Assembly: GCA_016169945.1 (NCBI GenBank)
Contig: JADLSH010000393.1
Location: 12,147,001-12,211,000, forward strand
Direction of reading: 5' to 3'
DNA: 64,000 nt
Source: Trachythela sp. YZ-2020
Lineage: Eukaryota; Cnidaria; Anthozoa; Malacalcyonacea; Clavulariidae
In this document: piece by piece, positions 1 through 11,918 of the stretch
Layout: every line of letters begins with the position of its first letter
Position numbering within the stretch: the first letter of the stretch is position 1
Made by a program: the position numbers and the translations under genes
Notes under the pieces: model-generated
Told to the model about the DNA's origin: nothing
The model's database searches: none
What the model saw: only the letters and a program-made list of their open reading frames with translations

Positions 1-466
1 GTTGTAAGGATCAAAATGACGAGTTACATAACCACTAGTGGCAGGATTGAGAAAATCTCTACATTCAGTAGGTATAGCTCAATATACTGTATATTTATAC
101 TGTATTATTAATGATCTAATACACGAAATTTGAGACCAGTTTCTTAGGGAAAAAACTTGTAATGGTTAAACCCTGTGAGTAAGTTAGAAATTCATTTTAT
201 ATTAATGATCCCCAGGCCTAACTGCTTTAAGCCTTTATAGCAATTGAGTAAGTTGGTATTGCCTTTCAGGAGGATGCTCAGTTATGGTTTGAACATGGAA
301 AAACCGTTCCTCCGGATATGGCAGTATGGTGTTATTCGGCTGCTTTGCATTTTTCTGCTGGAGACAATACGTTTCAGAGTGAGATATATTCCAACAGAGC
401 TTTGTCTCACTATAATATTGGAAATCAGGCAGAATGTGAAAAGGATATTGAAGAGTCCAAAAAATG
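1..466 (+). pseudogene. Orphan duplicate of TRANK1 TPR exon 2 with upstream intron
   Basis: This stretch is nearly identical to 17964-18427, which covers the end of TRANK1 intron 1 and most of coding exon 2. The copied exon starts at 270 after a TTTCAG acceptor and stays open to 466, where homology stops inside the exon after codons for EESKK. The donor and all later exons are absent here. Differences from the parent copy are a handful of substitutions (for example H/R, D/G, E/A and E/K changes in the TPR) and two small indels, so the duplication is young. It lies in plus orientation just beyond an SH3 exon of the minus-strand gene. The left end is cut by the window, so the duplicated block may be longer. 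Confidence 0.85.
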
Positions 467-560
467 CAGCACGGCCAGTCCTCAATCTCTCATTCCTGAA
501 GATTTTATTTGAAGCGTTTTTTACGTGAACGCTTACCATACAAATGTTATTCATACTCAC

Positions 561-764
561 ACGTGTGATGTCCTCCTTCTTTGGAAAGACTAGTGGTTCT
601 AAGTAATTGGTAGGAAACCAACCAGAACCAACACTTGCTTCATATACCCATGACCACCCTGACGAACTATTTTCAATCACTGATACAATATCGTATTTTG
701 CAAGACTTAGTTCATCTGGGCTTGACCCGGAGAAAGATTGTAGAACGGCAAAGTGTAGTCGCCT
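561..764 (-). CDS. Exon encoding second SH3 domain of the membrane adaptor gene
   Basis: The exon starts after ACCAG at 765 and reads LHFAVLQSFSGSSPDELSL, then GWSWVYEASVGSGWFPTNYL. It is clearly paralogous to the SH3 encoded at 5631-5869 (shared DELSL, SGWSWV and GWFPT.YL). It ends at a CACACGT/GTGAGT donor. If that donor is not used, the open frame runs on to 282 through the antisense of the duplicated TRANK1 exon and would add an unrelated tail. Confidence 0.75.
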
Positions 765-3700
765 CTGGTCTAGAGATAAAGAGGAGTGGAAATTTATTGA
801 GATAGTAGACAATAGTGCCATGCATGGGCGAAAATTTATCATTAAAGTTGTGCAAAATCAAATAAATTGAATGAAAAAAGGTAAATTTTTATGCGTATTA
901 TTTACACAAACCATTTTAATGAAAGGTTATCTTCATTTTAATTATCTTAATAAATATTGATATTTTGACAGTAACAGCAGGACTGAGAAAGCAGACACTC
1001 TTCGAACTCATTGATTCAACTGATATATTATAGTGCCTGAAAACTAACTTATGCAGCGGCATGATTTTTTCAAATTGCACTGAAAACCATGCTATTGTTG
1101 CCTATAATATACTAATAATACAAGTTTTAGACACTTTACCTGGAATTGAATAGCCGATTTGATGGTTGGTATGAACATCCTGCAATAGATTGTAAAGTTT
1201 TCTGTTGATAATTTGGATTTGTTTTTATTTCAATATTTCATATCAACGACACGTCTAAGTTTGGTTGGGACAAGTAAGCAACTGAAGAATATTAAAATAT
1301 AACTATCTAGTATATATCTATTGTCGTACATGCCGAAAGGTGCATGAACGATAACAAAGTAGCGCTGTCCATGAAAAAACGATATTGAAGTTGTTATTTT
1401 GCAACTTGGACAAATTGTAGCTAGCACGCCATTATAATTGATATTTTGAATCTTTGACTATATATATGCAAGATAAAAAGAGAAACATAGCTACATCATG
1501 CATATACACACTAAAGAAGGATATTTTCGCTAATTAAATCTAAAACGACCCAGCCCCAACGGCACCAAAATTTAAATTATATCTAGTTATTTTTACAATC
1601 TAAGAAATATATCGTCATCGATCATGTGCTCGTGCGACATCTTTCGTAGGAACACGACAAACAAACAGAATATGTCATGTTTTCCATGATGTTTCCCTGG
1701 TTCCAATACCTAATTCACTAACACTGGAAATGTGAGTGAATATTAAATTCGAGATTAAATTTATGTATAACTTGCTATTTTATCAATTGTTTTTGTTACT
1801 GAGGCAAAATTATACGTGTGAAGGCTGAAGTATTAATAGTCTGACGACACAAAAGAAGGAAGTTGGACTTCATGTTGGAGACGAGATACAAATATTAATT
1901 CTTTGCTAAGGTAAGGTAAATAATGCAGGCAAATATATATTTAAAAGCTAAATCAAATTAGAAACTTAAAGTCACAAAATATTTCATACCAAATCAAAGT
2001 CAAGATATTGTAATAACCATGTCTTTCGCATGATAAAGACTCCTTTTTCAAATATTATACTATATAGTCCATACTTGAAATTGTGCGTATAGCAAGCATA
2101 CTCTAACATAAAGACCTATTTGTTTACTTCAGACAATGGTTTATCTGCATTTGATAAAAAGCTCAAGTTCCTATGAAAGTTAGCTAGAAATAAAACTAAC
2201 GTCGAGCTAGCTTGCAATATTTCAAGCTTTCCTACATTAGTTAGACCATAGTTAGACTTAGCGTTTGACAGCATCAATCAATGTAATTGTATATATCGAA
2301 ATGTTAGTGGTCACAATGACCGATGACTGTTGCGTTGGAGACTATGTATATAGATATATAAGGTTAAAGACCATGCATAAAAACAAATAAGCTAGAGATT
2401 AGATGAGTCATTCCACTGTATTTAATCTAATATCACTGATGATCATGTATGGTGTTTTGTAACTCCAGTCTGGTATTTCATATATATACTATACTTGATC
2501 AGGCGATAAAGGTCTGCCTCAAATAACTTCAAATATATAAGAGAGCTAGGTCTGCATGTATGTCAGTTATGATTAATATTCGACGTTGTAATACTTCAAA
2601 TCCTTATGTATGGCTTATACTGTCATAGAGCTCAGAGCTGTGAATGAATCAAGGTGGCATTTATGGCTGACATACAATTTTGTGATGGAACAAGTTCGAG
2701 GCATTTTCCACTACGTTATAACGACAGGAGTCACGAATAATCATGCGTTTTGCAGCACGTTTAATTGCAAATTGGTATACAAGGTGTATAAAAAACAAAC
2801 CTTTCGAAATTAACATATTCTTCTTAACCATAAGATTTTATACCCTTGGGAATTTAAAATGCCTTCTAATCATATGAGTAGCATATAGTCTTGTACTTAA
2901 GAACAATATGTTAATTTCTTAGGAATCCACTGAGGTTTGTCAAATTCTTGGTCCATTAATTTTTTGGCGATTCCCAGCAAGCCTTTCGCGCTCGTATTCG
3001 ACTTTTCCGCTTTGCTCGGGGACAACCTTAATTGAAATAGCTGTATATAGGAATGTCAATACCACATCCACAATATGAATATTTGAATATATTATCTTGA
3101 CAGCTTTGTTTATACAACGGAATGACTCGTGCGTATGATAGTATTTATAGACTCGCCCACTTGACTTCCCTTTCTTTTCCTCCATAAAAGGTAAATATAC
3201 CGTCAACGGCATATTATAAATTGATGTTCAGAGTGGCAGAAAAAGTTGCACACACCGAAAACGTTGAACATCGAAAAGTTTGAACTTTTTCTTCACCTGA
3301 GCCACAGGACAGTTATATAAAACAGAAGAATTTCATGCAGAAAGTGCGTATATTAAACCATGCAGTGATCTAGCGTGGATGACATTATACACGGCTTTTG
3401 TATGCGTTTAAGATGTTGAATGACGTTTTTACCAGAAACAATTTAGTGCGAGACTCGTGCAACACCTACTTACTCGAGCAACACGGCATTCAATCAATGC
3501 ACTGCAATCGAGGGTTTAAACATGAGGCCCTGTTAGGGTGCGTATGAAAAACAAGATTATGGATTATTTGAGTATAGGACTTTAGGATTACGGATTATTG
3601 TTAAGTCAGTATCACAAATCAATTTTTGCTATTGAAAATGAAACAAAAGGTAAAATTAAAGGTTGAGATGCCAGTCAACATAAATAACATCGCTAACATG

Positions 3701-6700
3701 CCGGAGACACAGATTAAAGACATTAAAAATATTTTTAATTACAGTAAAATCTGTTTCGAGCCGGAACGCGCGCGAAACACCACATACGTGCCGCGCGTCA
3801 ATCACCTGAGCGTCACTGTGTTGCCAGATTGTGAACAAAAGTTCAATTTTGTGAACAAAAATATTTTTGTGAACTTTTTATGAACTAATGAAGTCAGAAA
3901 TTTGTAATGTCATTTATATGAAATTGAGAAAAAATGATGGAAAAAGTTAGTGGCTTTCTGCTTGTACTTCAGGAAAGTTTGTCCCCAATTGTTAGATGAT
4001 GATGCGAGAGGTGTTCCACGAAAGTCAGACAGAATTCTTCGCCAAGCATCGAAACTAAACGGGAAAGTGGGAAACCGCATGATTTACCGGCGAATACCAC
4101 TAATCTTATTTCCAGACCAGTGACGCATTGATGCAATTTATTTTGTCTCGACTAGGTCATTTGTTAAGTTACTTGAGATGGAGAAAATCCCAAGAAAAGA
4201 TGCTGTCGTGCTAGGCAGGGCCGCCCAGAGGAGAGGGGGCAAAGGGGGAAATTTGCGCCCCAGCTAAAGGGGGCCCCCAAATAGAAATGAAGTGAAATAT
4301 GCATATATATTACTGTCAAATAGTCTCTCAGAATGCAGGAATTTGCCATTCCTGAGACCCTACATTTCAAAAGGGGGTGAATGGCCCCGGATCTCCTTAA
4401 ACTGATTTAGTATACTGAACGCAGATTGAGAATGTTATTTAAAACGTTAAAGACTACAGAACGTAATCCAGAAGTTCAAGGATATAGGAATCAGTTTTCT
4501 AAACAAGAACAAACTACAAAGATCTTTCAAGATGGAAAATAACTAGGTCCCCAAAGCTTGCCCCAGGCCCCCGAATGTCTCTGTGCTGGCCTGCTGCTAG
4601 GACAGTTTCGTTATGTAGCTATAAGAACGAGTCCAATTGGAAATGCTTACAACATTTTGAATTTAAAAACTAAACTATGAAATAAATGGTACGCAGGAAT
4701 AAGGATTTGTGGGAAGGGCGAGGGGGGGGGACCACAGGTGGTCAGCATTTTGGAATGTATCAAAACTGTAAAAAATTCCTGAAAATGCAGTATATTTTTA
4801 AACTTTCGTGGGTCCATGTGATTCTGCTACGATCCTCAGATCCATACGGCTATAATTTAGCCATTGTGTAAGGTACAACCTGTTTTTGTCAAGTTGTGAA
4901 CATTGATGGCTATTTTGTTAACTTTTGAACATGCGCAGCATCATTTTCTAAATTCATCTGGCAACAATGCATCAGCTTGATCGCGAGAAGATCCAAATTC
5001 CAAAATGGCAACCGCATCAACATCAACATCAACATCAACATTGGTCACATCGAATATGTTTACTTTTGATACTTGTACTGTTCATGTTTGTTGAATATAT
5101 TTTAGAGATATTTTTGTTTAGAAAAATGGGATACGGATTATTTTCAAATTTTAACTGGTATTATGGATTATTCACACACACCCTTAACAGGGCCTCAAAC
5201 ATGCATAGAGGTTGCATAGAGGATTTTCATCCTATCACAAGGTTTCAATACTGGACTGTTTCCGCCAGACAAATATATCATAAATTTCCATGGAATACAA
5301 ACGCAGCGTTTTCAAAACATCCTGTTTGGTCGCTTATTTAAAAATGCATTCGATCGATATATGTCATTGAAATGGTTTACCATAGACCACTTTCATAATT
5401 CAGATGAGTTTAAATATTCTTTTATGTGCATCTTAATAAGCCTCATTGACCTCGTTCAGGTTAATAAATTATATTCAATTTCAGTCACAGAAACGAGGCT
5501 GATAAGGCTTATTAAGATGCACATAAAAGAATATTTAAACTCATCTGAATTATGAAAGTGGTCTATAGCAGTTGACTGTGTAGAATACAGTTAATCTTGA
5601 TTATTTAATGTATTACTACAGACTACACACCTCAGATTCATCCGGTGTTTGATCTGTATCTAAGTGAGCCAAGTATTGAGTTGGAAACCACCCTGTATCA
5701 CCATCTTGATTTGCCACCCAAGACCAACCAGATGGTTTACTGTCAATTACTGATACTGTACTACCAATATCCAGGGATAGTTCATCTGTATTGGACGATA
5801 GGAAAGGATATACGACAATAAAATATTCACTGTCGTCTTCTAGAAAATCCATTAAGATGGAGTTTAAAACTACAATTCACCTAAAATTCACCTAATGACG
5901 TCATATCCGGCAACTTTGACAGTGAATAGCTGATCAAGATGAGGTTTTTTAGTATAAAGATATATTACATGTCTTCTTAGAATGACCTAACTACTTGGCA
6001 ACCTTACTACAAGGTTAAAGAAGGTTTATCGCGCGAAGACGACCTACACGAGAGATCAGCAGCGACCAAGGAACCAACTTTGTTGGCGCGGACAACGAAC
6101 TGAAGCAATTTCATAGAAATTGTCCTCATTTTAAGTTTTGGTTGGTATGACATGTCATACATTCAATACCTTTAGTCAACAGAAAACAGGTCAATGCTTT
6201 AGGAAAGCCTGGTGTAGGACGTAGGGGGAGATGATCTAAATCTTCCGAACGAGATGCTTAAAGGCGGATCTCCACTAGACGATTTTTATGACGATCGTCT
6301 GAAAAATTCGCGACGAACATGCTCAGTAGGAAATAAATGATCGTCAAAGAGATCGTCAAGCGCTCGACGAAAAGTAGAACTGGTTTCTACTTTTCGTCGA
6401 GCGCTTGACGATCTCTTTGACGATCATTTATTTCCTACTGAGCATGTTCGTCGCGAATTTTTCAGACGATCGTCATAAAAATCGTCTAGTGGAGATCCGC
6501 CTAAAACAGAGCGACGGCATTGAATGATTTCATATAAATTGGGTAATACACAATGGCCCATGGGCAATAAAACTTACTCTGATCCTGATTATCAGTCAAA
6601 GTAGTAACAACGTCAGATGTTTCTCCCTCAAGTTCGTTTTCATCACCAAGACACTCGTTGTTGAGCACGTCATCAAGATTTTGTAAGATAAGTAAACTGG

Positions 6701-9700
6701 CTCTGTGATCATCATATGAAGAATTATCTTTTGCAGGAAGTATATTATTCATCACTATGGTTCTCTCTGGAATTTCCTGAACAGGACTTGGACCACAATC
6801 ACTGACTTCGGAAAGTTCAATCTCCTGAATATCCAAATCTTAAATAAAGAACAGGTAAATGGTCTATTTTTCAAGTTAAAAACTCAACAACATCTTCTTA
6901 ATATAAGCGATTTTTAAAATTGCTAAGCAAGAACGGATAAAATAATTAAAAAGTAATGCAGTAAAAATGATAAAGCGACTATAATGTTGATGGTGTTTGT
7001 AGATGGTAATATCAAGCGAAAATTACATACATATTTTTAGACCTAACCCTCTGGCAGGAATTGAAACTGGGGCCTGCGATTCTGGCGCAGCGCTCTGCCA
7101 ACTTAGCTACAGAGTCCAGTTGACAAGAGCCAACAACAAGTTCGTGTACATACACCAGGGCGACGCCAGCGTCCGGCACAAGGGAAAATATTCTAAATTT
7201 TGGGCGTTGGCGTCGCCCTGGTGTATGTGCATGAACTTGTGGTTGGCTCTTGGCAACTGGACTGGCAGAGCTGCAGGTTCGATTCCTGCCAGAGGGCCTA
7301 TAGTTGCATTTTTCGCGACTGCTCCTGGTAGGTCTGAAAATATGTGTATAATTTTCGCGCGAAATTTCCATCTACAAAAACCATCAACATTCAGTTCTAT
7401 CGAGCGAGATTCTCAAAATTTAGAAAGCGATTATAAGAATGCTTTATAATGAATTTCGTCGTGGGATGCATTCCTTCTCATGTTCGACAAGAAAATATGT
7501 TTACGGGATAGAATTGAAAAAAAGAAAATCGAAGCAAAAATCCTTATACCTTCTACATTGTTTGGAATAGAATGCTCTGTATCATTCTGACTTTCAACAG
7601 GCAAATCAGAAGTTGACTTCTCAATAACATTCATCTCAGGAAGGGACTCCGATGTTGCGAATGCTTTATTTGATAATCCTTGAAATGGCTGTGAATCGAT
7701 AGATTGTTCTTCTTTGTTTCCAATTGAAAGTTTCATTTGCGAATCTTGAGAAACAAATTCATTTGAAATTTCATACATAAGATTTCTATTTCTCTAAGAG
7801 AATGATTATGAATGAGGTTCTAAGGTTTCAAAAGCATTTCATACCCCACATATTGGAATTATCATCCTCAAGATCATTCAATGAATTTGATGCCAAAGTA
7901 GGACGATAATATTTCTGAAATATTCTTTCATTCTTCTTTCGTTTTAATCTTCGGTGACAACAACAACATAGTATGATGATAAGGATTAACAATACACCAC
8001 TTCCAGCAGCTGATGGTACTAGGATTATCAAAGGTATTCCATTCGTTTTTTATTTCTTACCTAAATAAAACAACATTTATAAATTAAAGCCAACCTAAAT
8101 TAAAAGTCTGAAGTAATTATTAAGTAAAATTCATTGTTATTATCTTCCTTTGTTTATCTTCAGCCTATCGTCTGCAAATCCATCCAGAATAAGTGTTGCT
8201 ATTACTAACTCTAATACCGTATAACGCGGTGACAGAAACATTACCCTTACATCATATAAGTAATATATCTATTTTGTAGATTTTTGTATTCGTGGAGATT
8301 TTATCTTTCATTTGTTTAACAAAGATAGACATACAATCCAAATAACTTGGTCACATTCTTTAATAATAAAAAAATAGCATACCAGTAAAACAGCACTGTA
8401 GTCTGTACAAAAGCAAATCATAAAATCAACCACAGTGTCACGAGTTTGTTAAAACAATGATCTTACCGTCAACAATGGGAACATATGTGCTGTAGCGTAA
8501 TGTAGTGATAGTCACTCTGTGAGGAGGAATAGTAGGGGTTGATTTATGAATGGGTGGTAGTTTTGTTTTCAATGGAGAGTTAATTCGCAGCGTTGAAAAG
8601 TCTAAATTAGGAGAAAATTTCAGTATTTCACAATAAAATTACTACAGCACACTATTATTAATAGTATTATAGAAAGGTTACCATTTACACTTACTGAAAC
8701 TTAAGACGTCGTAGGATAGCAGACATGTTTTCGATTCATTTATTTCAAATGAATGTAATCCCAGAACGAATGGCATTCACTACCCAACGACGCAAATTTT
8801 CGACACTCCAGTCTAGTGTCTTCATCGGGGAGTGTTGAAACGTTGGGTCGTAAATGTAATTCGACTGAGGACTGCGTTCATTTACTTAAACTAGATTGGC
8901 GAGCGAAAACGTGTCTGATATTATACCTCAGCGTCGGCGACGTGCCGTGATTTAACGCAATCGTAGAAAGTCGCCCGCATAATAATTCGCGGTATTCAGA
9001 ATTATAATGAAACACATCAGACTGCATGCGTCTGTGAGTGCGTGGTAATTAGAACCAATTACTTATATTCGGCGGAACACGCAAGCGCGGTCCCCTTCCG
9101 CCAAGTAAACTAGGACAAATAGAAATCTATTCGAAATGTTACCTGTTTTCTGCGTATGAAAGAAAGACGGTGATCGCGTAGCTTGTTGAGTTGTTTTTCT
9201 TGTAGCGGTAGTAAAATGTTCCGATGTCAACTGAATAGTTCCATGCCCATGGAAACGAGAAGGCGTGTCCAGTTGCTCAGTGAGAGAATTCCGAGAGCTT
9301 ATATAGGAACATGTACTATACTAGATATTGCTGGTGAAGATGGCCTTATTGTCGTTGATATGTCAACTATGAGAAAAATACACCATATATTAAAGTTAAG
9401 ATAAGGTTCATGACTTTATTTGATAATATACACTCAGTTCATGATATTATCTTGACTGTATATCCTTTTTTCCGCATTCACATTTACTTTCAGGAGCTTA
9501 TTCATTTTAAGTTCGTTTTAATTTTCTACATCCGTGCTTTAGTATTGTTTTCGCATCCGCGTACGTTTACTCCGCATTCTCGGCATCCGCGTTTTGCCTT
9601 ATCTCGTTTCGGAAGTATAAACAAAGACACGGAAGTAACCGCAACAATGATTTACAAAAGCAAATAATATTGAAATATAAACATATGAAAGTTTGTTTAT

Positions 9701-9770
9701 ACCTACCCATAGCATTGATGTATTTGTGAAGAAATACCCATACCATACACGTGAACCATCTAATATCCAT
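561..9770 (-). CDS. Putative single-pass membrane protein with tandem SH3 domains (8 exons)
   Basis: I do not recognise this gene. Proposed exons, in transcript order: 9770-9703 (start ATG, hydrophobic signal-like MDIRWFTCMVWVFL), 9315-9143, 8601-8467, 8018-7845 or 8018-7850, about 7785-7560, 6838-6578, 5869-5631 and 764-561. Splice phases agree at every junction except that between the fourth and fifth exons, where the alternative donor at 7850 is needed. Exons 2-3 encode a Thr/Ser/Pro-rich stalk. Exon 4 has a transmembrane stretch (SGVLLILIIILCCCC) followed by a basic stop-transfer HRRLKRKK; the four cysteines could be palmitoylated. Exons 5-6 are an acidic cytoplasmic linker. Exons 7 and 8 each encode one SH3 domain (DELSL, GWSW, GWFPTQYL; then DELSL, GWSW, GWFPTNYL). 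The last exon has a GTGAGT donor, so the gene may continue left of the window. Exon 1 and the exon 2 acceptor are least certain. Likely role: membrane-anchored adaptor binding proline-rich partners (inference). Confidence 0.55.
871..3517. other. AT-rich intron sequence
   Basis: This lies in the long intron between the two SH3 exons. No coding exon with good borders is convincing. One weak candidate is a minus-strand terminal exon near 3019-2937 (ending INGPRI then stop) that is in phase with the first SH3 exon and could be an alternative 3' end. Otherwise only AT-rich sequence is seen. Confidence 0.4.
3524..5196. mobile_element. Inverted-repeat DNA transposon, 6-bp direct flanks
   Basis: The ends are inverted copies of GAGGCCCTGTTAGGGTG, with the right end carrying AAGGGTGTGTG. 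Both ends are flanked by AAACAT (3518-3523 and 5197-5202), consistent with a target-site duplication. The inner sub-ends also pair around GTTGCCAGATTGTGAAC. No transposase is visible, so it looks non-autonomous. It contains a CAACAT microsatellite near 5019 and a nested hAT element. It sits in an intron of the SH3 membrane gene. Confidence 0.65.
4216..4593. mobile_element. Non-autonomous hAT element nested in 3524-5196
   Basis: The left end reads CAGGGCCGCCCAGAG and the right end is its imperfect inverse ending CTGGCCTG. The 8-bp flanks GTGCTAGG (4208-4215) and CTGCTAGG (4594-4601) match at seven of eight positions, the size of a hAT target duplication. The interior has no coding capacity. 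Confidence 0.65.
5382..5566. mobile_element. Palindromic MITE, about 62-bp arms
   Basis: Left arm ATAGACCACTTTCATAATTC and onward is repeated as its reverse complement at the right end, with a central spacer of roughly 60 bases. The arms look essentially perfect, so insertion is recent. A flanking TA is compatible with a mariner-type duplication. Confidence 0.7.
5631..5869 (-). CDS. Exon encoding first SH3 domain of the membrane adaptor gene
   Basis: The exon is bounded by a TTGTAG acceptor and a GAG/GTGTGT donor, and joins the previous exon in phase 1 and the next in phase 0. The translated domain runs from YFIVVYPFLSSNTDELSL through GWSWVANQDGDTGWFPTQYL. It therefore holds the ALYDY-like strand, the RT-loop acidic residues, the tryptophan of the binding groove and the FPxxY end typical of SH3 folds. 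Confidence 0.75.
6262..6502. mobile_element. MITE that is a 118-bp perfect palindrome
   Basis: Bases 6262-6379 are the exact reverse complement of 6385-6502 with a five-base loop. Ends read AGGCGGATCTCCACTAG. Internal motifs GATCGTC and CGACGA recur. It lies just downstream of an exon of the SH3 membrane gene, in its intron. The same terminal motif occurs on the hairpin at 35055-35150. Confidence 0.85.
6985..7389. mobile_element. Head-to-head pair of tRNA-derived SINEs
   Basis: Two copies of one SINE face each other around about 7185. The minus-strand copy keeps a tRNA-like head with box A (TGTAGCTAAGTTGGCAGAGC) and box B (AGTTTCAATTCCTGCC). The plus-strand copy has lost part of the middle but keeps box B (GGTTCGATTCCTGCC). 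Both then run into a shared 3' body ending near CCATCTACAAA and CACCATCAAC. This may be an inverted duplication or two insertions; it is in an intron of the SH3 membrane gene. Confidence 0.7.
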
Positions 9771-11918
9771 GATACAAAGTTAGCAAAAATATTCTATTTC
9801 CTGCTTAGTCAGGGACTGGCTCAATGCCTGAACATACATGTAAGTGATGTAGCACACCAATTTTCGAGCAACTGAATTATAAAATGATTTTGTTACGAGC
9901 TTACAAAAGAACGTAAGATATAGTAATTTGTTTACGTTGAAATCTCTTCTTAATCATCACTTGTAGTTGCAGACAATTTCCATGTCGTACTCGTTGCGCA
10001 AGTTGCGCGCATTTGTGTGATAAACTATCATTTTGAAGAGCGCAATCAAGTCAGGGGGGGCTTTCTATTTTATTTCATACTGATGAAACAACTCTGACCT
10101 GAAACTACATACCCGTGCATATTTTAAGTTTTAATTTTTTCTTGGAAATATAGAGGAAGTCAAGTAATTTCATTTCTATTGCGGCATAGAAGCTGTCGGT
10201 TTTAAGTATCGCTGAAAATATCTAAAGCTGGCACGATGTCTTAAAGCGACACAAGGTATATTAATGCTTCCGTTGTCTTAGTTTGTAGGGTATAAAATTT
10301 CGTCATGTTTTGTCTGTTTTTTTCCCCAGCATAGTGAAACCGAATGTTATTCTTTCGTTTTGTACACAATACGAAGACTGATATTATATATATTCACATT
10401 TAAAATAGATTCAGTTATTCTAGTATAGACCTGCACTGAATGTGTAATGATTTTCAAATATTCATGGAGACCATTTTTTACACGAGGAAATTATCCGGCA
10501 ACTTGCAAAGCAAATTGTGTTGTTGTGAGGCAAAAAAGTGTAATCATGACCCAAGTTTATTGAAACCTGCCATCCCCCCACATTTTGACTTCCTTCAGTG
10601 TGCCAAGTTTAACCATTCACTCCATTCAGGTTGCCAACATATATTCCTGCTCTTTGTTGCTCAAATCTCAGTTCTCAAAGCTTGTTGTACTGGTTAAATA
10701 ATAGCCAATCAGTGTTTTTATCCATAGTGGAAAGTTTGGCACTTTAACAGGAGATCTCCTGCAGGCAAACATTGAAAATTGCTGATCGATGTGGCAGAAT
10801 TTTGCAGCAGATAAGCACGATTTCCAGTCACCAGTAAAAGAGACCAAAATCACAGAATACCACACAGAAGGTCATCTCTTATTGCTTTTGCGTAAGCGCT
10901 ATTCGTCATGATTCGTCACTCAGCAAGTGTTTAAACAGAAGTAGTCACCCTGGAAACATTCAAAATGGCTATATGTCCAGGGGTGACTACTTGTTTATGG
11001 CACTTGCTGAGTGATTTAATAGCGCTTACGCAAAAACAATCTAGAGATGACCTTCTGTGTAGTATTCTGTGCCAAAATGGTCAAAAATAGACAATGTATT
11101 GTTGTGTGACAGTAGTTTAAGCTAAATCAGAGTAAAATGCAATTGCACGTCATGGACTTATGGTCTAAAAAGTTAGACATCGATGTTAAGTGGTCAGCAG
11201 TATTGTGGCAGGGCAAAATGTCTGGTCACATGGATTTGTGGCAGACTCCTGCGGCAGCCGAAGTGTACTTTCCACTATGGGGTTTTTATGGCTTTAAAAA
11301 CCACTGTTTAAAACACAGTTAATCAGCTAATATTATAAGGCTTTCACAAATTATTGGGAATGGATGTCAAGGCCTGTTCATGTTATCCCAGTTGGCCAGG
11401 AAGTTCCCCTAAGGCCAGGGAAATGAAAGTAATCGAATACCGTCCACCGCCCGCATCAGTTTTAAGTCCCGCACAAAAAATTTCATTATTTGTCAAACTT
11501 TCATTATTTGCTGATTTTCTGAAAGATTCAAGCACTTTGATACTTAATATCATGATAATCAAAGCCTTACACAAATTTAATACACCACAAAAATTATAGT
11601 CAGTACAATATTCATTTATGAGAACTCTTCTTGAACTACGAACCACCTCTCTCGCTCCGATTATATTACCATAATGATTGTTAATTATATTTACAATCAC
11701 CAGTTTACTTTACCAATACTTTACCACAAAATGAAAATAACGAAGTAAAATGTTACTTCGTAAAACGACTTCCTTCCAAGTAAACGTACTTGTTACATGC
11801 CCACCTCTCAAAAAAAATACTCAAGTACAGTAACGAAGTATATTTACTTTGTTACTTGTTACCACTGGTATTAAGCTTAATCTAACAGTTATATTTTTAA
11901 TAGGCATCAATGTAAGAG
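9771..11918. promoter_or_regulatory. Divergent intergenic region between the SH3 gene and TRANK1
   Basis: The two genes start away from each other here, so promoters of both are expected. A TRANK1 5' non-coding exon must lie in or left of this interval because the start-codon exon begins after a TTTTAATAG acceptor at about 11903. I cannot place promoters from sequence alone. The interval also holds the foldback element at 10715-11305; the rest is AT-rich with no convincing exon. Confidence 0.35.
10715..11305. mobile_element. Foldback element with long imperfect arms
   Basis: The best inner arms pair 10848-10963 with about 10972-11083 (shared GAAGGTCATCTCT, TTTTGCGTAAGCGCTATT, CACTCAGCAAGTG and AGTAGTCACC). 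The outer arms pair CCATAGTGGAAAGT at 10722 with ACTTTCCACTATGG near 11268. No open frame of note is inside. It lies between the divergent genes. Confidence 0.65.

Noticed and set aside
282..842. 186-residue minus-strand open frame including an SH3 domain and its downstream tail
   Set aside because: Only the SH3 part (764-561) is supported; the tail is the antisense of the copied TRANK1 exon and follows a good GTGAGT donor.
7003..7449. 148-residue plus-strand open frame
   Set aside because: It lies across the inverted SINE pair and has no protein-like features.
10440..11340. Several short open frames on both strands
   Set aside because: They follow the arms of the foldback element and mirror each other.
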